Source: Pseudomonas akapageensis (GTDB lineage: Bacteria > Pseudomonadota > Gammaproteobacteria > Pseudomonadales > Pseudomonadaceae). Taken from it: a DNA stretch of 64,000 nucleotides. Both the position numbers and the translations under genes were made by a program. Location of the stretch: the NCBI RefSeq assembly GCF_011355085.1, contig NZ_VXCP01000029.1, positions 19,817 to 83,816 of the forward strand, in the 5' to 3' direction. Positions 50,005 to 58,907 of this stretch are shown piece by piece (the first letter of the stretch is position 1; every line of letters starts with the position of its first letter). The notes below the pieces were generated by a model, which saw only the letters and a list, made by a program, of their open reading frames with translations, ran no database searches and was not told the DNA's origin.

Positions 50005-50910
50005 TTAAGCGCGGTACTGACTCACCACCTCATCCACCGCCCGCTGGATATCCTGGCGCACATAACCGAGCAACTCAGACTCCTGGGCATCGGGCTGGTA
50101 GCTGACGGTATTGCCACGCCCGGTGTAGAGCGCCATGTCCGGCAGCAGCGGGTGTTCCTGGTCCAGTGATGGCACCTCGGCATCGTTGCCGACCGCACGC
50201 AGGAAGGTCTGGAAGTACTCCGCATAGCTGAGATTCTCGTCCCCGACCAGGTAGGCCTTGCCCGACTCGCCGCGCTGCAGTGCCCCCCAGATTGCCTGGG
50301 ACAATGAGCGGGTAGAAATGAAGTTGCTGCCACCGGCCGGACCGTAGAACGGCATGGGTGCGAACTTGCCCTCGGCATAACGAGTGTAGGCCTGGAACAT
50401 GTCCACCTGCAGCCCCGGCACCATCCCGACAACAAAGGGCGCATTGACGCTGCAGACCCTGAAGTCCGGTGTCGACAGTGCCCTGACGCCGGCATCCGAT
50501 AGATGGCGCGAGCGCACGTACGGGATGCTGTCGATCAGCTCCGGCGCCACCTGGGGATAGAAGCTGCCCACCAGCACCGCCCGCTTGATCCCGGCGCTGC
50601 GGGCCAGTTCGAAAAAGCGCGGGATGGCTTCGACATTCGCGCGTTGCCAGTGGACATCGATATCCCCCTCCTGTGGCGCATGGCGGATGTCGCTGCCGGC
50701 TGCGAACACCAGGGCATCGAAGCCGGCCAGTTCGTCGCGGCCGAGGGTGCCCTCGATATAGTCGCACTGCAGTTGTTTCAACCCGGCCAGGGCGCTGCCT
50801 GCCGCCGCCGGTTTGCGGCCGGCGATGGTCACGTCGTTACCCTGCTCCTTGAGGTAGAGGGCTGCATGCCCACCGATCAGGCCGGTACCGCCAATTACGA
50901 GAATCTTCAT
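50005..50910 (-). CDS. NAD(P)-binding Rossmann protein (extended SDR/isoflavone-reductase-like)
   Basis: This 301-aa protein starts with GGTGLIGGHAALYLKEQG, the atypical/extended-SDR glycine motif GxxGxxG, and holds a YxxK-like region further on (FNP? and YPQVAPELIDSIPYVRSR). It belongs with NmrA-like/epimerase-type oxidoreductases of the 3-beta-HSD group. The reaction is not identifiable. It follows the classical SDR at 51794 by 47 bases and is co-transcribed with it. Confidence 0.8.
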   Translation of the reverse strand: MKILVIGGTGLIGGHAALYLKEQGNDVTIAGRKPAAAGSALAGLKQLQCDYIEGTLGRDELAGFDALVFAAGSDIRHAPQEGDIDVHWQRANVEAIPRFFELARSAGIKRAVLVGSFYPQVAPELIDSIPYVRSRHLSDAGVRALSTPDFRVCSVNAPFVVGMVPGLQVDMFQAYTRYAEGKFAPMPFYGPAGGSNFISTRSLSQAIWGALQRGESGKAYLVGDENLSYAEYFQTFLRAVGNDAEVPSLDQEHPLLPDMALYTGRGNTVSYQPDAQESELLGYVRQDIQRAVDEVVSQYRA

Positions 50911-50957
50911 CGGATTTTGCTCCTTGTTGTTGTGGGTGATTCAAAGCCCAGTCGGGC

Positions 50958-51794
50958 TCAGAAATTGAAACCGTTGCCCTTGATCACCGGCACGTTGGTC
51001 CAGGTACCGTTGGGGTCGCGGTACCAGCCCGCGGCAGCCAGGGCACCGCCGTCCACATGCAGGGTGGTGCCGGTGACCCAGCCCGACATCGGGCTGGCGA
51101 GAAACAGCGCGGCACCGGCCATGTCCTCGGCCTTGCCGAAGCGACCAAGGGGAATCCACTGGGGGATCTGCCCCTGATGCTCCGGCGCAATCATCATCGA
51201 CATCGGCAATTGCGCCGTTTCGGTGGACTCCGGCGCGATCTGGTTGACGCGAATGCCCACGGGCCCGAGCTCCAGGGCCAGGCTCTTGGTGAAACCGCTG
51301 ATGGCGGCCTTGAAGGCGGCATAGACGCTGCAATTGGGAATGGCGCGAAAGCCCTCGATCGACGACAGGCTGATGATGCTGCTGCCCGCCCCCTGACGCC
51401 GCAGCAGCGGCAGCATGGCGCGGGTGACGCGAAAGATATGCTGCAGGTTGACCGCGTACAGCCGGTCGATATCGTCATCGCTGTAGGCATCGAAAGGCTT
51501 GGCGATCATCAGCGAGTCACCGACGTTGTTCACCAGCACATCGAGCCCGCCGAAGCGTTCCTGGATCTGCTCGGCCAGGGCCATGACCTGCTCTCTGACG
51601 GTGACATCCGTCTCCACCACCAGGGCCTCGGTCGCACTGCTTTCAAGCACATTGCGCACGTCCGCTGCACGCGCGGCATCGATTTCCGCGACCACCAGAC
51701 GCGCCCCTGCCCGGGCAAAGGCTTCGACAATCGCGCGGCCAATGCCCGCTCCACCGCCAGTGACCAATACTGTCTTGCCTGTGAAATCCATCAT
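50958..51794 (-). CDS. Short-chain dehydrogenase/reductase
   Basis: This 278-aa SDR has TGGGAGIG, NNVG (near 90), catalytic YAAFK and the C-terminal TTLHVDGG block with a ~30-residue tail. Four start codons lie close together; the ATG at 51792-51794 has GAGGG 7 bases upstream, so I chose it. The gene is divergent from the DUF1302 gene and has a catabolic-regulon motif on the minus strand before it. Confidence 0.87.
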   Translation of the reverse strand: MMDFTGKTVLVTGGGAGIGRAIVEAFARAGARLVVAEIDAARAADVRNVLESSATEALVVETDVTVREQVMALAEQIQERFGGLDVLVNNVGDSLMIAKPFDAYSDDDIDRLYAVNLQHIFRVTRAMLPLLRRQGAGSSIISLSSIEGFRAIPNCSVYAAFKAAISGFTKSLALELGPVGIRVNQIAPESTETAQLPMSMMIAPEHQGQIPQWIPLGRFGKAEDMAGAALFLASPMSGWVTGTTLHVDGGALAAAGWYRDPNGTWTNVPVIKGNGFNF

Positions 51795-51851
51795 CCGCAT
51801 TCCCTCGTTGGCTTGTCGTTCCGGCGATTGTTTGCCGGTGCCAACAGGGCG

Positions 51852-51871
51852 GCATCGTCCTGGAAGACTAC
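51852..51871 (-). promoter_or_regulatory. Catabolic-regulon motif, SDR promoter (minus)
   Basis: On the minus strand GTAGTC-TTCCA-GGACGATGC differs from the consensus only at the first and last positions; 58 bases before the SDR. Confidence 0.55.
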
Positions 51872-51939
51872 CTCGATCCAAAGGATGCGCAGCCGCGAAA
51901 CAGAGGGTTGCGCGACATAAAAAGCGCGTCTTGCGGCGC

Positions 51940-51959
51940 CTAGTCCGGTAGGACGATGA
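51940..51959 (+). promoter_or_regulatory. Catabolic-regulon motif, DUF1302/DUF1329 promoter
   Basis: CTAGTC-CGGTA-GGACGATGA matches the consensus fully; 91 bases before the DUF1302 start. The divergent site at 51852-51871 mirrors it. Confidence 0.6.
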
Positions 51960-52050
51960 GCCAGTACCAACCCGACTCCATAGTCATGTCGCAGCGTTCA
52001 ACCCCGACACAAACCGGCCGGGTAACACCTGGCTCAGGTAAGAGGACGAC

Positions 52051-53682
52051 ATGATAAAAACAATAATCGCCCAGCACCCCCTGCGTTCCGCCGTTCGCTT
52101 GTCCCTGGCCATGTTGGCCGGTGGGCTGGCGGGTCAGGCACACGCCTTGAGCTTCCAGCCCAGCGAGGACTTGAAGGTCGAATGGAACACCAACCTCACC
52201 TATGGCCTGGCCTGGCGTACGGAATCCCGTGACAAGCAATTGTCCGATGGTTTCCCCAACCCGGCGATCGCCAACATCGACGACGGCGACAACGCGTTTG
52301 ACCGCGGCAGCCTGATCAGCAATCGGGCGAGTTTTCTCACCGAGGTCAACCTCAACTGGCAACAGGACTACGGCCTGTTCATGCGCGCCAGTGGCTTCTA
52401 CGACGACGTCTACAACCGCAACAACGATAACGACACGGGCACCTCGAACTGCTTCGTCGGCGGCGAGTGCTCAAGCCCCCAACATTTTTCCCAGGAGACC
52501 ATCGACCAGCACGGGCATGATGTGCGCCTGCTCGACTCCTATGTCTATGGCAGCTGGAACCTGAGTGGACACGACCTCAACCTGCGGCTCGGCGACCAGG
52601 TGGTCAGTTGGGGTGAAAGCCTGTACATCGCCAATGGCATCTCCGGCGCGCAAAGCCCGGCCGACGCCACCAAGGCCAATACCCCGGGGGTCGAGGTCAA
52701 GGAGATCTTCCTGCCGGTGGGCCAGCTGTTCGGCCAGATCAGCGTGACCGATACCATCGGTCTGCAGGCCTACTACCAGTACGAATGGCGGAAAACCGAA
52801 ATCGACGGTGTCGGCAGCTTTTTCTCGGTCACCGACCAGATCGACGAAGGTGGTTTCACCGATGCCTTCGGGCTGACCCACCGCCTGGGGGACGACAAGC
52901 CCAGCGACAAGGGCCAGTACGGCGTGGCCATGACCTACATGGCCGAAGCGCTGAACAACACCGAATTCGGTTTGTACTACGTGCGCTTCCATGACAAGGC
53001 ACCGCAGCTGGACTTCCTCAGCCACTGGAACGAATCCGCCTACCTGGTGCGCTACTTCGACGATGTCGACCTGTATGGCGCCAGCTTCTCCACTGTCCTT
53101 GGCGAAACCAACGTCAGCGGCGAAATCAGCTACCGCGACGGCGCACCGGTGATGGTCGATACCGGCCTGGTGCCTTATTCGGTACGGGGCAAGACCCTGC
53201 AAAGCCAGGTGTCCTTTATCCATGTGCTGAGCAACACCCCGGTGGCCGACACCATCAACCTGACCGGCGAGGTCGGTTACAACCGCGTCCTGCAGAACGA
53301 CAAGGCGCAAAGCTTCAATGTGTTCGTTCCGGATGGCACGGGCGGTTTCGCCTCCATCACCACCCCGAATACCGACACGCTCTTCAACGACAAGTCGGCC
53401 TGGGGCTACACCCTGGGCGCCACCTTCGCCTATCTGAACGTCTTCGATGGCTGGGACATGAGCATTCCCCTGGTGTTCAGCCAGGCGGTCAACGGCGACT
53501 CCTCGCTGCTGGGCAGCTTCGGCATGGGCGAGGGAGACAACCGCCTGGGTGTTGGCGTCAGCTTCAACTACCTCAACAACCTGACGCTCGAGACTCGCTA
53601 CAACGCTTTCCTTGGCGATGCCGAGGATACCCCGCTGGCCGATCGCGACAACTTCGCCATCAGTGCCAAGTACAGTTTCTAA
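52051..53682 (+). CDS. DUF1302 outer-membrane protein
   Basis: This 543-aa protein has an N-terminal signal peptide (about residues 1-33, Ala-rich to AHA) and then many alternating aromatic/polar strands, typical of a beta-barrel, ending in a C-terminal Phe (AISAKYSF). DUF1302 proteins occur with DUF1329 in steroid, phytosterol and other hydrophobic-substrate clusters of proteobacteria and are thought to help uptake across the outer membrane; that link is family knowledge, the substrate here is not shown. AGAGG at 52041-52045 precedes the ATG. It lies 22 bases before the DUF1329 gene. Confidence 0.86.
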   Translation: MIKTIIAQHPLRSAVRLSLAMLAGGLAGQAHALSFQPSEDLKVEWNTNLTYGLAWRTESRDKQLSDGFPNPAIANIDDGDNAFDRGSLISNRASFLTEVNLNWQQDYGLFMRASGFYDDVYNRNNDNDTGTSNCFVGGECSSPQHFSQETIDQHGHDVRLLDSYVYGSWNLSGHDLNLRLGDQVVSWGESLYIANGISGAQSPADATKANTPGVEVKEIFLPVGQLFGQISVTDTIGLQAYYQYEWRKTEIDGVGSFFSVTDQIDEGGFTDAFGLTHRLGDDKPSDKGQYGVAMTYMAEALNNTEFGLYYVRFHDKAPQLDFLSHWNESAYLVRYFDDVDLYGASFSTVLGETNVSGEISYRDGAPVMVDTGLVPYSVRGKTLQSQVSFIHVLSNTPVADTINLTGEVGYNRVLQNDKAQSFNVFVPDGTGGFASITTPNTDTLFNDKSAWGYTLGATFAYLNVFDGWDMSIPLVFSQAVNGDSSLLGSFGMGEGDNRLGVGVSFNYLNNLTLETRYNAFLGDAEDTPLADRDNFAISAKYSF

Positions 53683-53704
53683 CCGAGTGCGCCGGAGAAA
53701 TCAC

Positions 53705-55078
53705 ATGACTATTCAGAACAAGACCCTATTGCTCGGCGTGTTGCTTGCCAGCAGCTTGAGCAGCGTCGCCCTGGCCAAGTCCAGCCCCGAAGAAGCCGCA
53801 CGCCTGGGCCGCGACCTCACGCCCATGGGCGCCGAAAAGGCCGGCAATGCCGATGGCAGCATCCCTGCCTGGAGCGGAAAATGGCGTGGTGCGCCACCCC
53901 AGCTGAACTACGCCGGCAGCGGCAGCGCCTACCCGGATCCTTATGCCAATGAGAAACCACTGTTTACAATCACGGCACAGAACATGGCGCAATTCGCCGA
54001 CAAGCTCTCCGATGGCCAGAAAGCCCTGTTCGAACGCTACCCGCAGACGTTCAAGATGCCGATCTACCCCAGCCATCGTGATTTCCGCTATTCGGAAAGG
54101 GTCGAGGGCAACATCGCCAAAAATGCTGTCGACGCCGAACTGATCAGCGATGGCAACGGTGTAAAAAACGCCATTGGTGCCTCGCCCTTCCCCATCCCGA
54201 AAAATGGCTACGAGCTGATGTGGAACCTCAACCTGCCCGCCCGGGCCTGGAAGGAGGACGCCGTCTACACCATGGCCCTGACCCTGTCCAACGGCGAGCG
54301 CTCGCTGGAGTCCATGGACTACAAGATCTACTCGGTGTGGGACGATCCCAAGGAAAGCGTCGGCAGCTCCGGCGGGGTCCAGGCCTACGCCATGGTGTCG
54401 ACCCTGGAGCCGGCACGCAAGAAAGGCGAGATCATCCTTGCCCATACCTTCACCGACCCCATGGCCTCGCCATCCCAGGCCTGGCAATACGTTCCCGGCA
54501 TGCGTCGGGTCCGGCGAGCCCCGACCGTGGCGTACGACACCCCCTTCGGTGCCGGCGGCTTTCGCGTGATGGATGAGGACCGCCTGTTCAACGGTGCGCC
54601 CGATCGCTACGAGTGGAAAATGATCGGCAAGAAGGAGATGTATATCCCCTATAACAACAACAAGCTCGACGACCCAAGCCTGAAACTCGACCAGTTGCTG
54701 GCCACCAAAGGTCATGTCAATCCCGATTTCATGCGTTACGAGTTACACCGTGTCTGGGTACTGGAAGCCACCCTCAAGCCCGGCAAACGCCATATCTATG
54801 GCAAGCGCAGGTTGTACATCGATGAAGACTCCTGGATCGGCGTACTGGCCGACAACTATGACGGCAAGGGCGCGCTCTGGCGCAGCAACATGCAGACCAC
54901 TGTGTACGCCTACGACATGCAAGGCTTTCAGGCACGCCTGGCGTTGTTCCATGACCTGATCGCCGGCTCCTACCTGACCGACCGCCTGCTCAACGGCCAG
55001 CCCCCCGCCCGCCTGAACAGCAGCAGTTTCGAAGCCGACTTCTTCACCACTGCCAACCTGCGCAAACTCGGCCGCTGA
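53705..55078 (+). CDS. DUF1329 periplasmic/outer-membrane lipid-type protein
   Basis: This 457-aa protein has a signal peptide (LLLGVLLASSLSSVALA, cleavage near 24) and the DUF1329 pattern EEAARLGRDLTPMGAEKAGNADG at its N-terminus, with several WxGxW-like strand motifs later (PGMRRVRRAP, YEWKMIGKKEMYIPYNN). It is normally partnered with DUF1302. The ATG at 53705 has GGAG at 53694-53697. A role in binding or exporting/importing a hydrophobic substrate is inferred from the pairing. Confidence 0.88.
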   Translation: MTIQNKTLLLGVLLASSLSSVALAKSSPEEAARLGRDLTPMGAEKAGNADGSIPAWSGKWRGAPPQLNYAGSGSAYPDPYANEKPLFTITAQNMAQFADKLSDGQKALFERYPQTFKMPIYPSHRDFRYSERVEGNIAKNAVDAELISDGNGVKNAIGASPFPIPKNGYELMWNLNLPARAWKEDAVYTMALTLSNGERSLESMDYKIYSVWDDPKESVGSSGGVQAYAMVSTLEPARKKGEIILAHTFTDPMASPSQAWQYVPGMRRVRRAPTVAYDTPFGAGGFRVMDEDRLFNGAPDRYEWKMIGKKEMYIPYNNNKLDDPSLKLDQLLATKGHVNPDFMRYELHRVWVLEATLKPGKRHIYGKRRLYIDEDSWIGVLADNYDGKGALWRSNMQTTVYAYDMQGFQARLALFHDLIAGSYLTDRLLNGQPPARLNSSSFEADFFTTANLRKLGR

Positions 55079-55153
55079 CAAGCGGAGCCACTGCCCGAAC
55101 GCCTGGCGGTCGGGCAGCAGGCTCTTTTCAATAAGAATAACGACGGGGTCCCT

Positions 55154-56284
55154 ATGCAATATTCCCTCAGCCTTGAAGAATTCAGCGGCATGCTCGGCAG
55201 CCTCTATCAGGGGCCGCTGGAAAACATTCCCTGGAGCACCTTTCTCGACCGGCTCAAATGCTCGATGAGAGCCAAGTACGCCACCCTCACCCTGCGTCCG
55301 CCGAGCCAGCACGTGGACGGTCTGAGCATCTCCACTTCGGGCTCTTCGGCGGCGATTTCAGCCTCGTACAATCAGTACTTCTACACCATCGATCCCTTCA
55401 CCGACCTGCCCAATCGCCAGGTCGTCAACTGCACCGAATTCGTATCCGAGAAGGAATGGCAGGAATGCGAGTTCTACAAGAGCTTCCTGGAACCTGTGGA
55501 CGTGTTCCATATCCTTGGAGCTGACATCAATACCAACCTTGGCTCCAAATGCCGGATCCGCATCTCCCGCGATCGCGCCAGCGGCCCGTTCAATCAGCAG
55601 GACAAGGACTTTCTCGCCTCGTTCCTGCCGCACCTTGAACGTACCGTCATCCTGCACATGTACCTCAACCGCATAGAGAGCGAGCGCAACCTCTATGCCG
55701 GCGCCGTCGACAAGCTGGCTGTCGGTACCATCCTCCTCGACCAGGAAGGCAGGGTGCTGCAGTGCAATCGACTCGCCCAGCGCCTGCTGGCGGAAAGGGA
55801 CGGCATCGAACTGGTCAACGACGGCCTGCAAGTCGGGACGTTGCGCGATTGCCAGGAATTCCACAAACTGATCGATCAGGCCCTGCTCTCGCAAAAGAGC
55901 AAGAACCCCTCGCTGGTCAAGGCCATGCGCGTGCAACGCCCTTCCGGACGGGACGACCTTGGCCTGATCGTCCGCTGCGTACCCCAGAATGAATGGAGCG
56001 ACGGCAGATTCTGCCCGGCAGTGGTTATTTTCATCAGCGACCCCGAGCAGAAATCCAGCGCGCCGGAGGAGATCGTCCGCTCGCTGTTCGACCTGACGCC
56101 GGCCGAAACCCACCTGGCCTTTCAGTTGGCCAATGGCCTGACCATCGATGAGGCCTCGGATGAGTTCGGCATCAGTCGCAACACGGCACGTGCACAACTG
56201 CGCTCGATCTTCTCGAAAACCGGGGTTACCAGCCAGACCCTGCTGGTGCGTTTGATTCTGCGAAGCGTCGCTACTCTCGGTTAA
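55154..56284 (+). CDS. LuxR-family (GerE HTH) transcriptional regulator, paralogue 2
   Basis: This 376-aa protein has the same sensor-like N-terminus as the protein at 22803-23957 (WSTFLDRLKCSM... DVFHILGADINTN) and the same PAS-like middle (GTILLDQEGRVLQCNRLAQRLL). The GerE domain at the end reads LTPAETHLAFQLANGLTIDEASDEFG, then TARAQLRSIFSKTGV. It lies 75 bases after DUF1329 and is probably part of that operon. It is the likely activator of the right arm, as its paralogue is for the left arm; binding to the shared motif is inferred. Confidence 0.87.
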   Translation: MQYSLSLEEFSGMLGSLYQGPLENIPWSTFLDRLKCSMRAKYATLTLRPPSQHVDGLSISTSGSSAAISASYNQYFYTIDPFTDLPNRQVVNCTEFVSEKEWQECEFYKSFLEPVDVFHILGADINTNLGSKCRIRISRDRASGPFNQQDKDFLASFLPHLERTVILHMYLNRIESERNLYAGAVDKLAVGTILLDQEGRVLQCNRLAQRLLAERDGIELVNDGLQVGTLRDCQEFHKLIDQALLSQKSKNPSLVKAMRVQRPSGRDDLGLIVRCVPQNEWSDGRFCPAVVIFISDPEQKSSAPEEIVRSLFDLTPAETHLAFQLANGLTIDEASDEFGISRNTARAQLRSIFSKTGVTSQTLLVRLILRSVATLG

Positions 56285-57144
56285 GAATCGAAGCGGCTGA
56301 GCGCTTCGTAATGATCAAAGGGCACATAACGCGACTGCCGATCGCGCATCACCTTGACCATGGCAACCTCCGGGTCGCGGGAAAAGAACAGGCGTCCGCC
56401 GCTGGCCACCAGATGATCCAGCAAGCGCTCCTTCTCGCCGACCACACCTTCGGGGTTGCGATCCAGGCCACTGGTGACTTCCAGGCTCAGCCAATGGGTG
56501 CCGGGAATCAGATCACCGGCAAACACCACTGGGCCGCCTGGCATTGCGATTTCCGGCAGCAGTTGACCCGGGGTGTAGCCATCACTGTGATGAAAATGCC
56601 AGCCTTCACCCAGCTGGTCACAGCGGTTGTCATCGATCAGAACCAGGCGGCCACTGCCTTCGAGTCGGTGCAGGAGCGGTGAGACAAACAGGCTGCGATC
56701 CCTTGGATGAGGATGGCGTGCACGGAACCAGTGACGCTCGCCGGTTATGTAGTGTGCCTGGGGGAACAACAGGCGCGGCATTTCGCCATCGCTGATCAGT
56801 TGGGTCAATTCCGGGGAAGGATGCACATGCAGGTGTGTCAGCACTACCGCATGGATATCACCCTCGCCCAGCCCCCGTTGTGCCAGACTTTCCAGCAGCC
56901 CCGGGATAGTTGGCTGGCAGCGACACTTGCGCGGTGGTGGCGCCAGCAGCCCATCGGCCCCGGCCAGCACAAGAATGTTCCTGCCGCCCTGCTGCACCAG
57001 CAGTGCACGCCCGGCGACGTCGACCAGGTTTTCGTGGTCGGGCCGCAACCATTGCGCCCAGCGCGGACGCGGCGTATGCCCGAACAATACACCGCCATCG
57101 AGCTTGCGAGGCGCCCCGGCCAGAGTGGAAATACTACGGTTCAC
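56281..57144 (-). CDS. Metallo-beta-lactamase-fold protein with broken metal motif
   Basis: This ~287-aa protein has the MBL fold pattern with a conserved downstream His in FHHSDGYTPGQLL and Asp in VFAGDLIPG. The main metal motif, normally HxHxDH, reads HLHVHPS: the Asp is replaced by His and the second-site His by Pro, so it may bind metal differently or not at all. Its length and layout are near those of AHL-lactonase-like/glyoxalase-II-type hydrolases. It starts with GTG at 57142-57144 and is convergent with the LuxR gene (4-base overlap of the two stops). Confidence 0.75.
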   Translation of the reverse strand: MNRSISTLAGAPRKLDGGVLFGHTPRPRWAQWLRPDHENLVDVAGRALLVQQGGRNILVLAGADGLLAPPPRKCRCQPTIPGLLESLAQRGLGEGDIHAVVLTHLHVHPSPELTQLISDGEMPRLLFPQAHYITGERHWFRARHPHPRDRSLFVSPLLHRLEGSGRLVLIDDNRCDQLGEGWHFHHSDGYTPGQLLPEIAMPGGPVVFAGDLIPGTHWLSLEVTSGLDRNPEGVVGEKERLLDHLVASGGRLFFSRDPEVAMVKVMRDRQSRYVPFDHYEALSRFDS

Positions 57145-57232
57145 AACGCCTACCTCTTGATTCTCGCGCTCCTCACTACCGCTGCGTGGAGCGTCTTGTC
57201 ACGCAGGCAGGTTAATTCATCGCCGGTCCATG

Positions 57233-57261
57233 GTCCCCCCCCACAAGGTGTGGTGGGGGGG
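57233..57261. terminator. GC-rich hairpin between two minus-strand genes
   Basis: CCCCCCCACA and TGTGGTGGGGGGG form a stem with one bulge, 7 bases past the stop of the DUF1254 gene. It lacks a T-run, so it may be a weak terminator. Confidence 0.4.
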
Positions 57262-57267
57262 ATAACG

Positions 57268-58842
57268 CTACAGGCGCTCATCACCGGGTAGCGCCCTGTC
57301 TTCGATGGGCGCAGCGGGAGGCGGAGGTGGTGGCGGAGGTGGCGCGAGGGCAATCACCGCTGGCGGCGTCCACGTGCCGTCGGTGACTTCCGGCTTGGGC
57401 CAATAGGTGCGGATGTACAGACTGAAGTCCTTGCCACCGGGCGCGGGCAACCAGTTGGCACGCTGTGCGGGGTCCGAAGGCTGCGAGGCTTGAACGTAGA
57501 TTGTCACTGAACCATCGGCATTGGGCGTGAGGTCCTTGTTCTTGGTGCCGATCGAATACCGCTTGATCTTGTTCGGTGCAAAAAAGTGCTGACCGTCATA
57601 CAGGGTCAACGACCAGAAGCCATTGACCGGTGGCTGGCCCTTGCCGAACTTCACGGTGTAGCGCCGGTTGCCGTTGAGGCGCACGCCGGATGAATCCAGG
57701 TCCTGGTAGAAGTAAGTGGCCTCGTTCGGCTTGTTGACGAAGATGTTCGATCTGGCCACCGCCGTGCGGGTGAAATAGTCAGTGCCGAATTCGGCGCCAT
57801 TCTTGATGGTCGTCCAGTTGTGCGGCAATGGGATGCCATAGTTACGGAACTGCAGCAGCGGGCCGATGAGGTCCTTTTCCGCCTTGTTGGCTTCGTCGAT
57901 GGCTGCCGCCTTCAGTTTCGGGTCTTTCTGCAGGACGGCGAGCAATGCCGACGCCTGGGCGTAACGCAGCGCTTCCCCAGGCAGCGCAGGCGCGTCCTTG
58001 AGCACCAGTGGCAAGGTGTCCCAGAATTTCTCGGGGATGACTTTCGGCGCTTCGCCACCGCCTGGCCGGGCGGGAGGCGCCGGGAACGATGGGGTCTTGC
58101 TCCAGTCACGCACCTTGGCCTTGCCGTCGAACTTCGACAGCGGGTACACCACGATCCGATTGATCAGCGACTGGACGGCCTTGTTATCCGCTTCGGTGTC
58201 CTCCATGTAGACCCGCGGAATGATGAAGCCGGTGTTGGTCGTGGAGCGGAACACCTTGGTCATGCCGCTGGGGATCTCACCCTTCCAGTCCGGCCCGACG
58301 AGCAGATAGAAACCTGGCTGGGACTCATACATCGAGCCCATGCCGGCAAAGCTGTCGGTGCGCAGGTCAACGATCTGATAGACCCAGAAACGGCTCCCGA
58401 AGTCGGGCACCTGGACGACCACGGGTTCGATATCCAGGGCCAGGGGCCCACCGCCGTAGACCACGTCCTGATTGGGGCACGCCACATCGCGCTGGGAGGG
58501 TTCGATATAGTCGGTGAGCATGGCGATCTGGTTGGGCGGCGCCGCTGGAAACACGCCGCCCACCCAGCCAGGTTCCTTCAGGGGCTCGAACGCGAGCCGA
58601 CGGTTATAGACGTTGACCATCGGCCAGGCCCAGAAATAGAGATCGCGCGCGACCATGCGCACGTAGGCCTCGGTGATCCGCGTGCCTTCGACGGGGCCCG
58701 GTACGCTGGCGGGGGTGGGTTGCGCGGGTGCACGGGCAGCAGGAGCGACTGATGGCACTGTGCCTTCTTCAACCGCTCCCGCCACCAGCGAAAGGCCCAT
58801 GGAAAAGGCGGCGGCCAGTACTCGTGGTGATAGGTTAAACAT
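57268..58842 (-). CDS. DUF1254/DUF1214 periplasmic protein
   Basis: This 524-aa protein has a Sec signal peptide (to about residue 23) and a Pro/Ala-rich linker, then DUF1254 (about 55-200: YVRMVARDLYFWAWPMVNVYNRR). DUF1214 follows (about 385-500: GFWSLTLYDGQHFFAPNKIKRYSIG and PAPGGKDFSLYIRTYWP), and the tail is Pro-rich. The family is widespread in proteobacteria and its role is unknown. It stands alone between the MBL gene and an ABC-F ATPase, on the same strand. Confidence 0.88.
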   Translation of the reverse strand: MFNLSPRVLAAAFSMGLSLVAGAVEEGTVPSVAPAARAPAQPTPASVPGPVEGTRITEAYVRMVARDLYFWAWPMVNVYNRRLAFEPLKEPGWVGGVFPAAPPNQIAMLTDYIEPSQRDVACPNQDVVYGGGPLALDIEPVVVQVPDFGSRFWVYQIVDLRTDSFAGMGSMYESQPGFYLLVGPDWKGEIPSGMTKVFRSTTNTGFIIPRVYMEDTEADNKAVQSLINRIVVYPLSKFDGKAKVRDWSKTPSFPAPPARPGGGEAPKVIPEKFWDTLPLVLKDAPALPGEALRYAQASALLAVLQKDPKLKAAAIDEANKAEKDLIGPLLQFRNYGIPLPHNWTTIKNGAEFGTDYFTRTAVARSNIFVNKPNEATYFYQDLDSSGVRLNGNRRYTVKFGKGQPPVNGFWSLTLYDGQHFFAPNKIKRYSIGTKNKDLTPNADGSVTIYVQASQPSDPAQRANWLPAPGGKDFSLYIRTYWPKPEVTDGTWTPPAVIALAPPPPPPPPPAAPIEDRALPGDERL

Positions 58843-58907
58843 AAGCGATATCCCTGAGCTACTGAGTTACCAGCATAGTCAGCGATTATTCCGAATGCGC
58901 GGTTACC

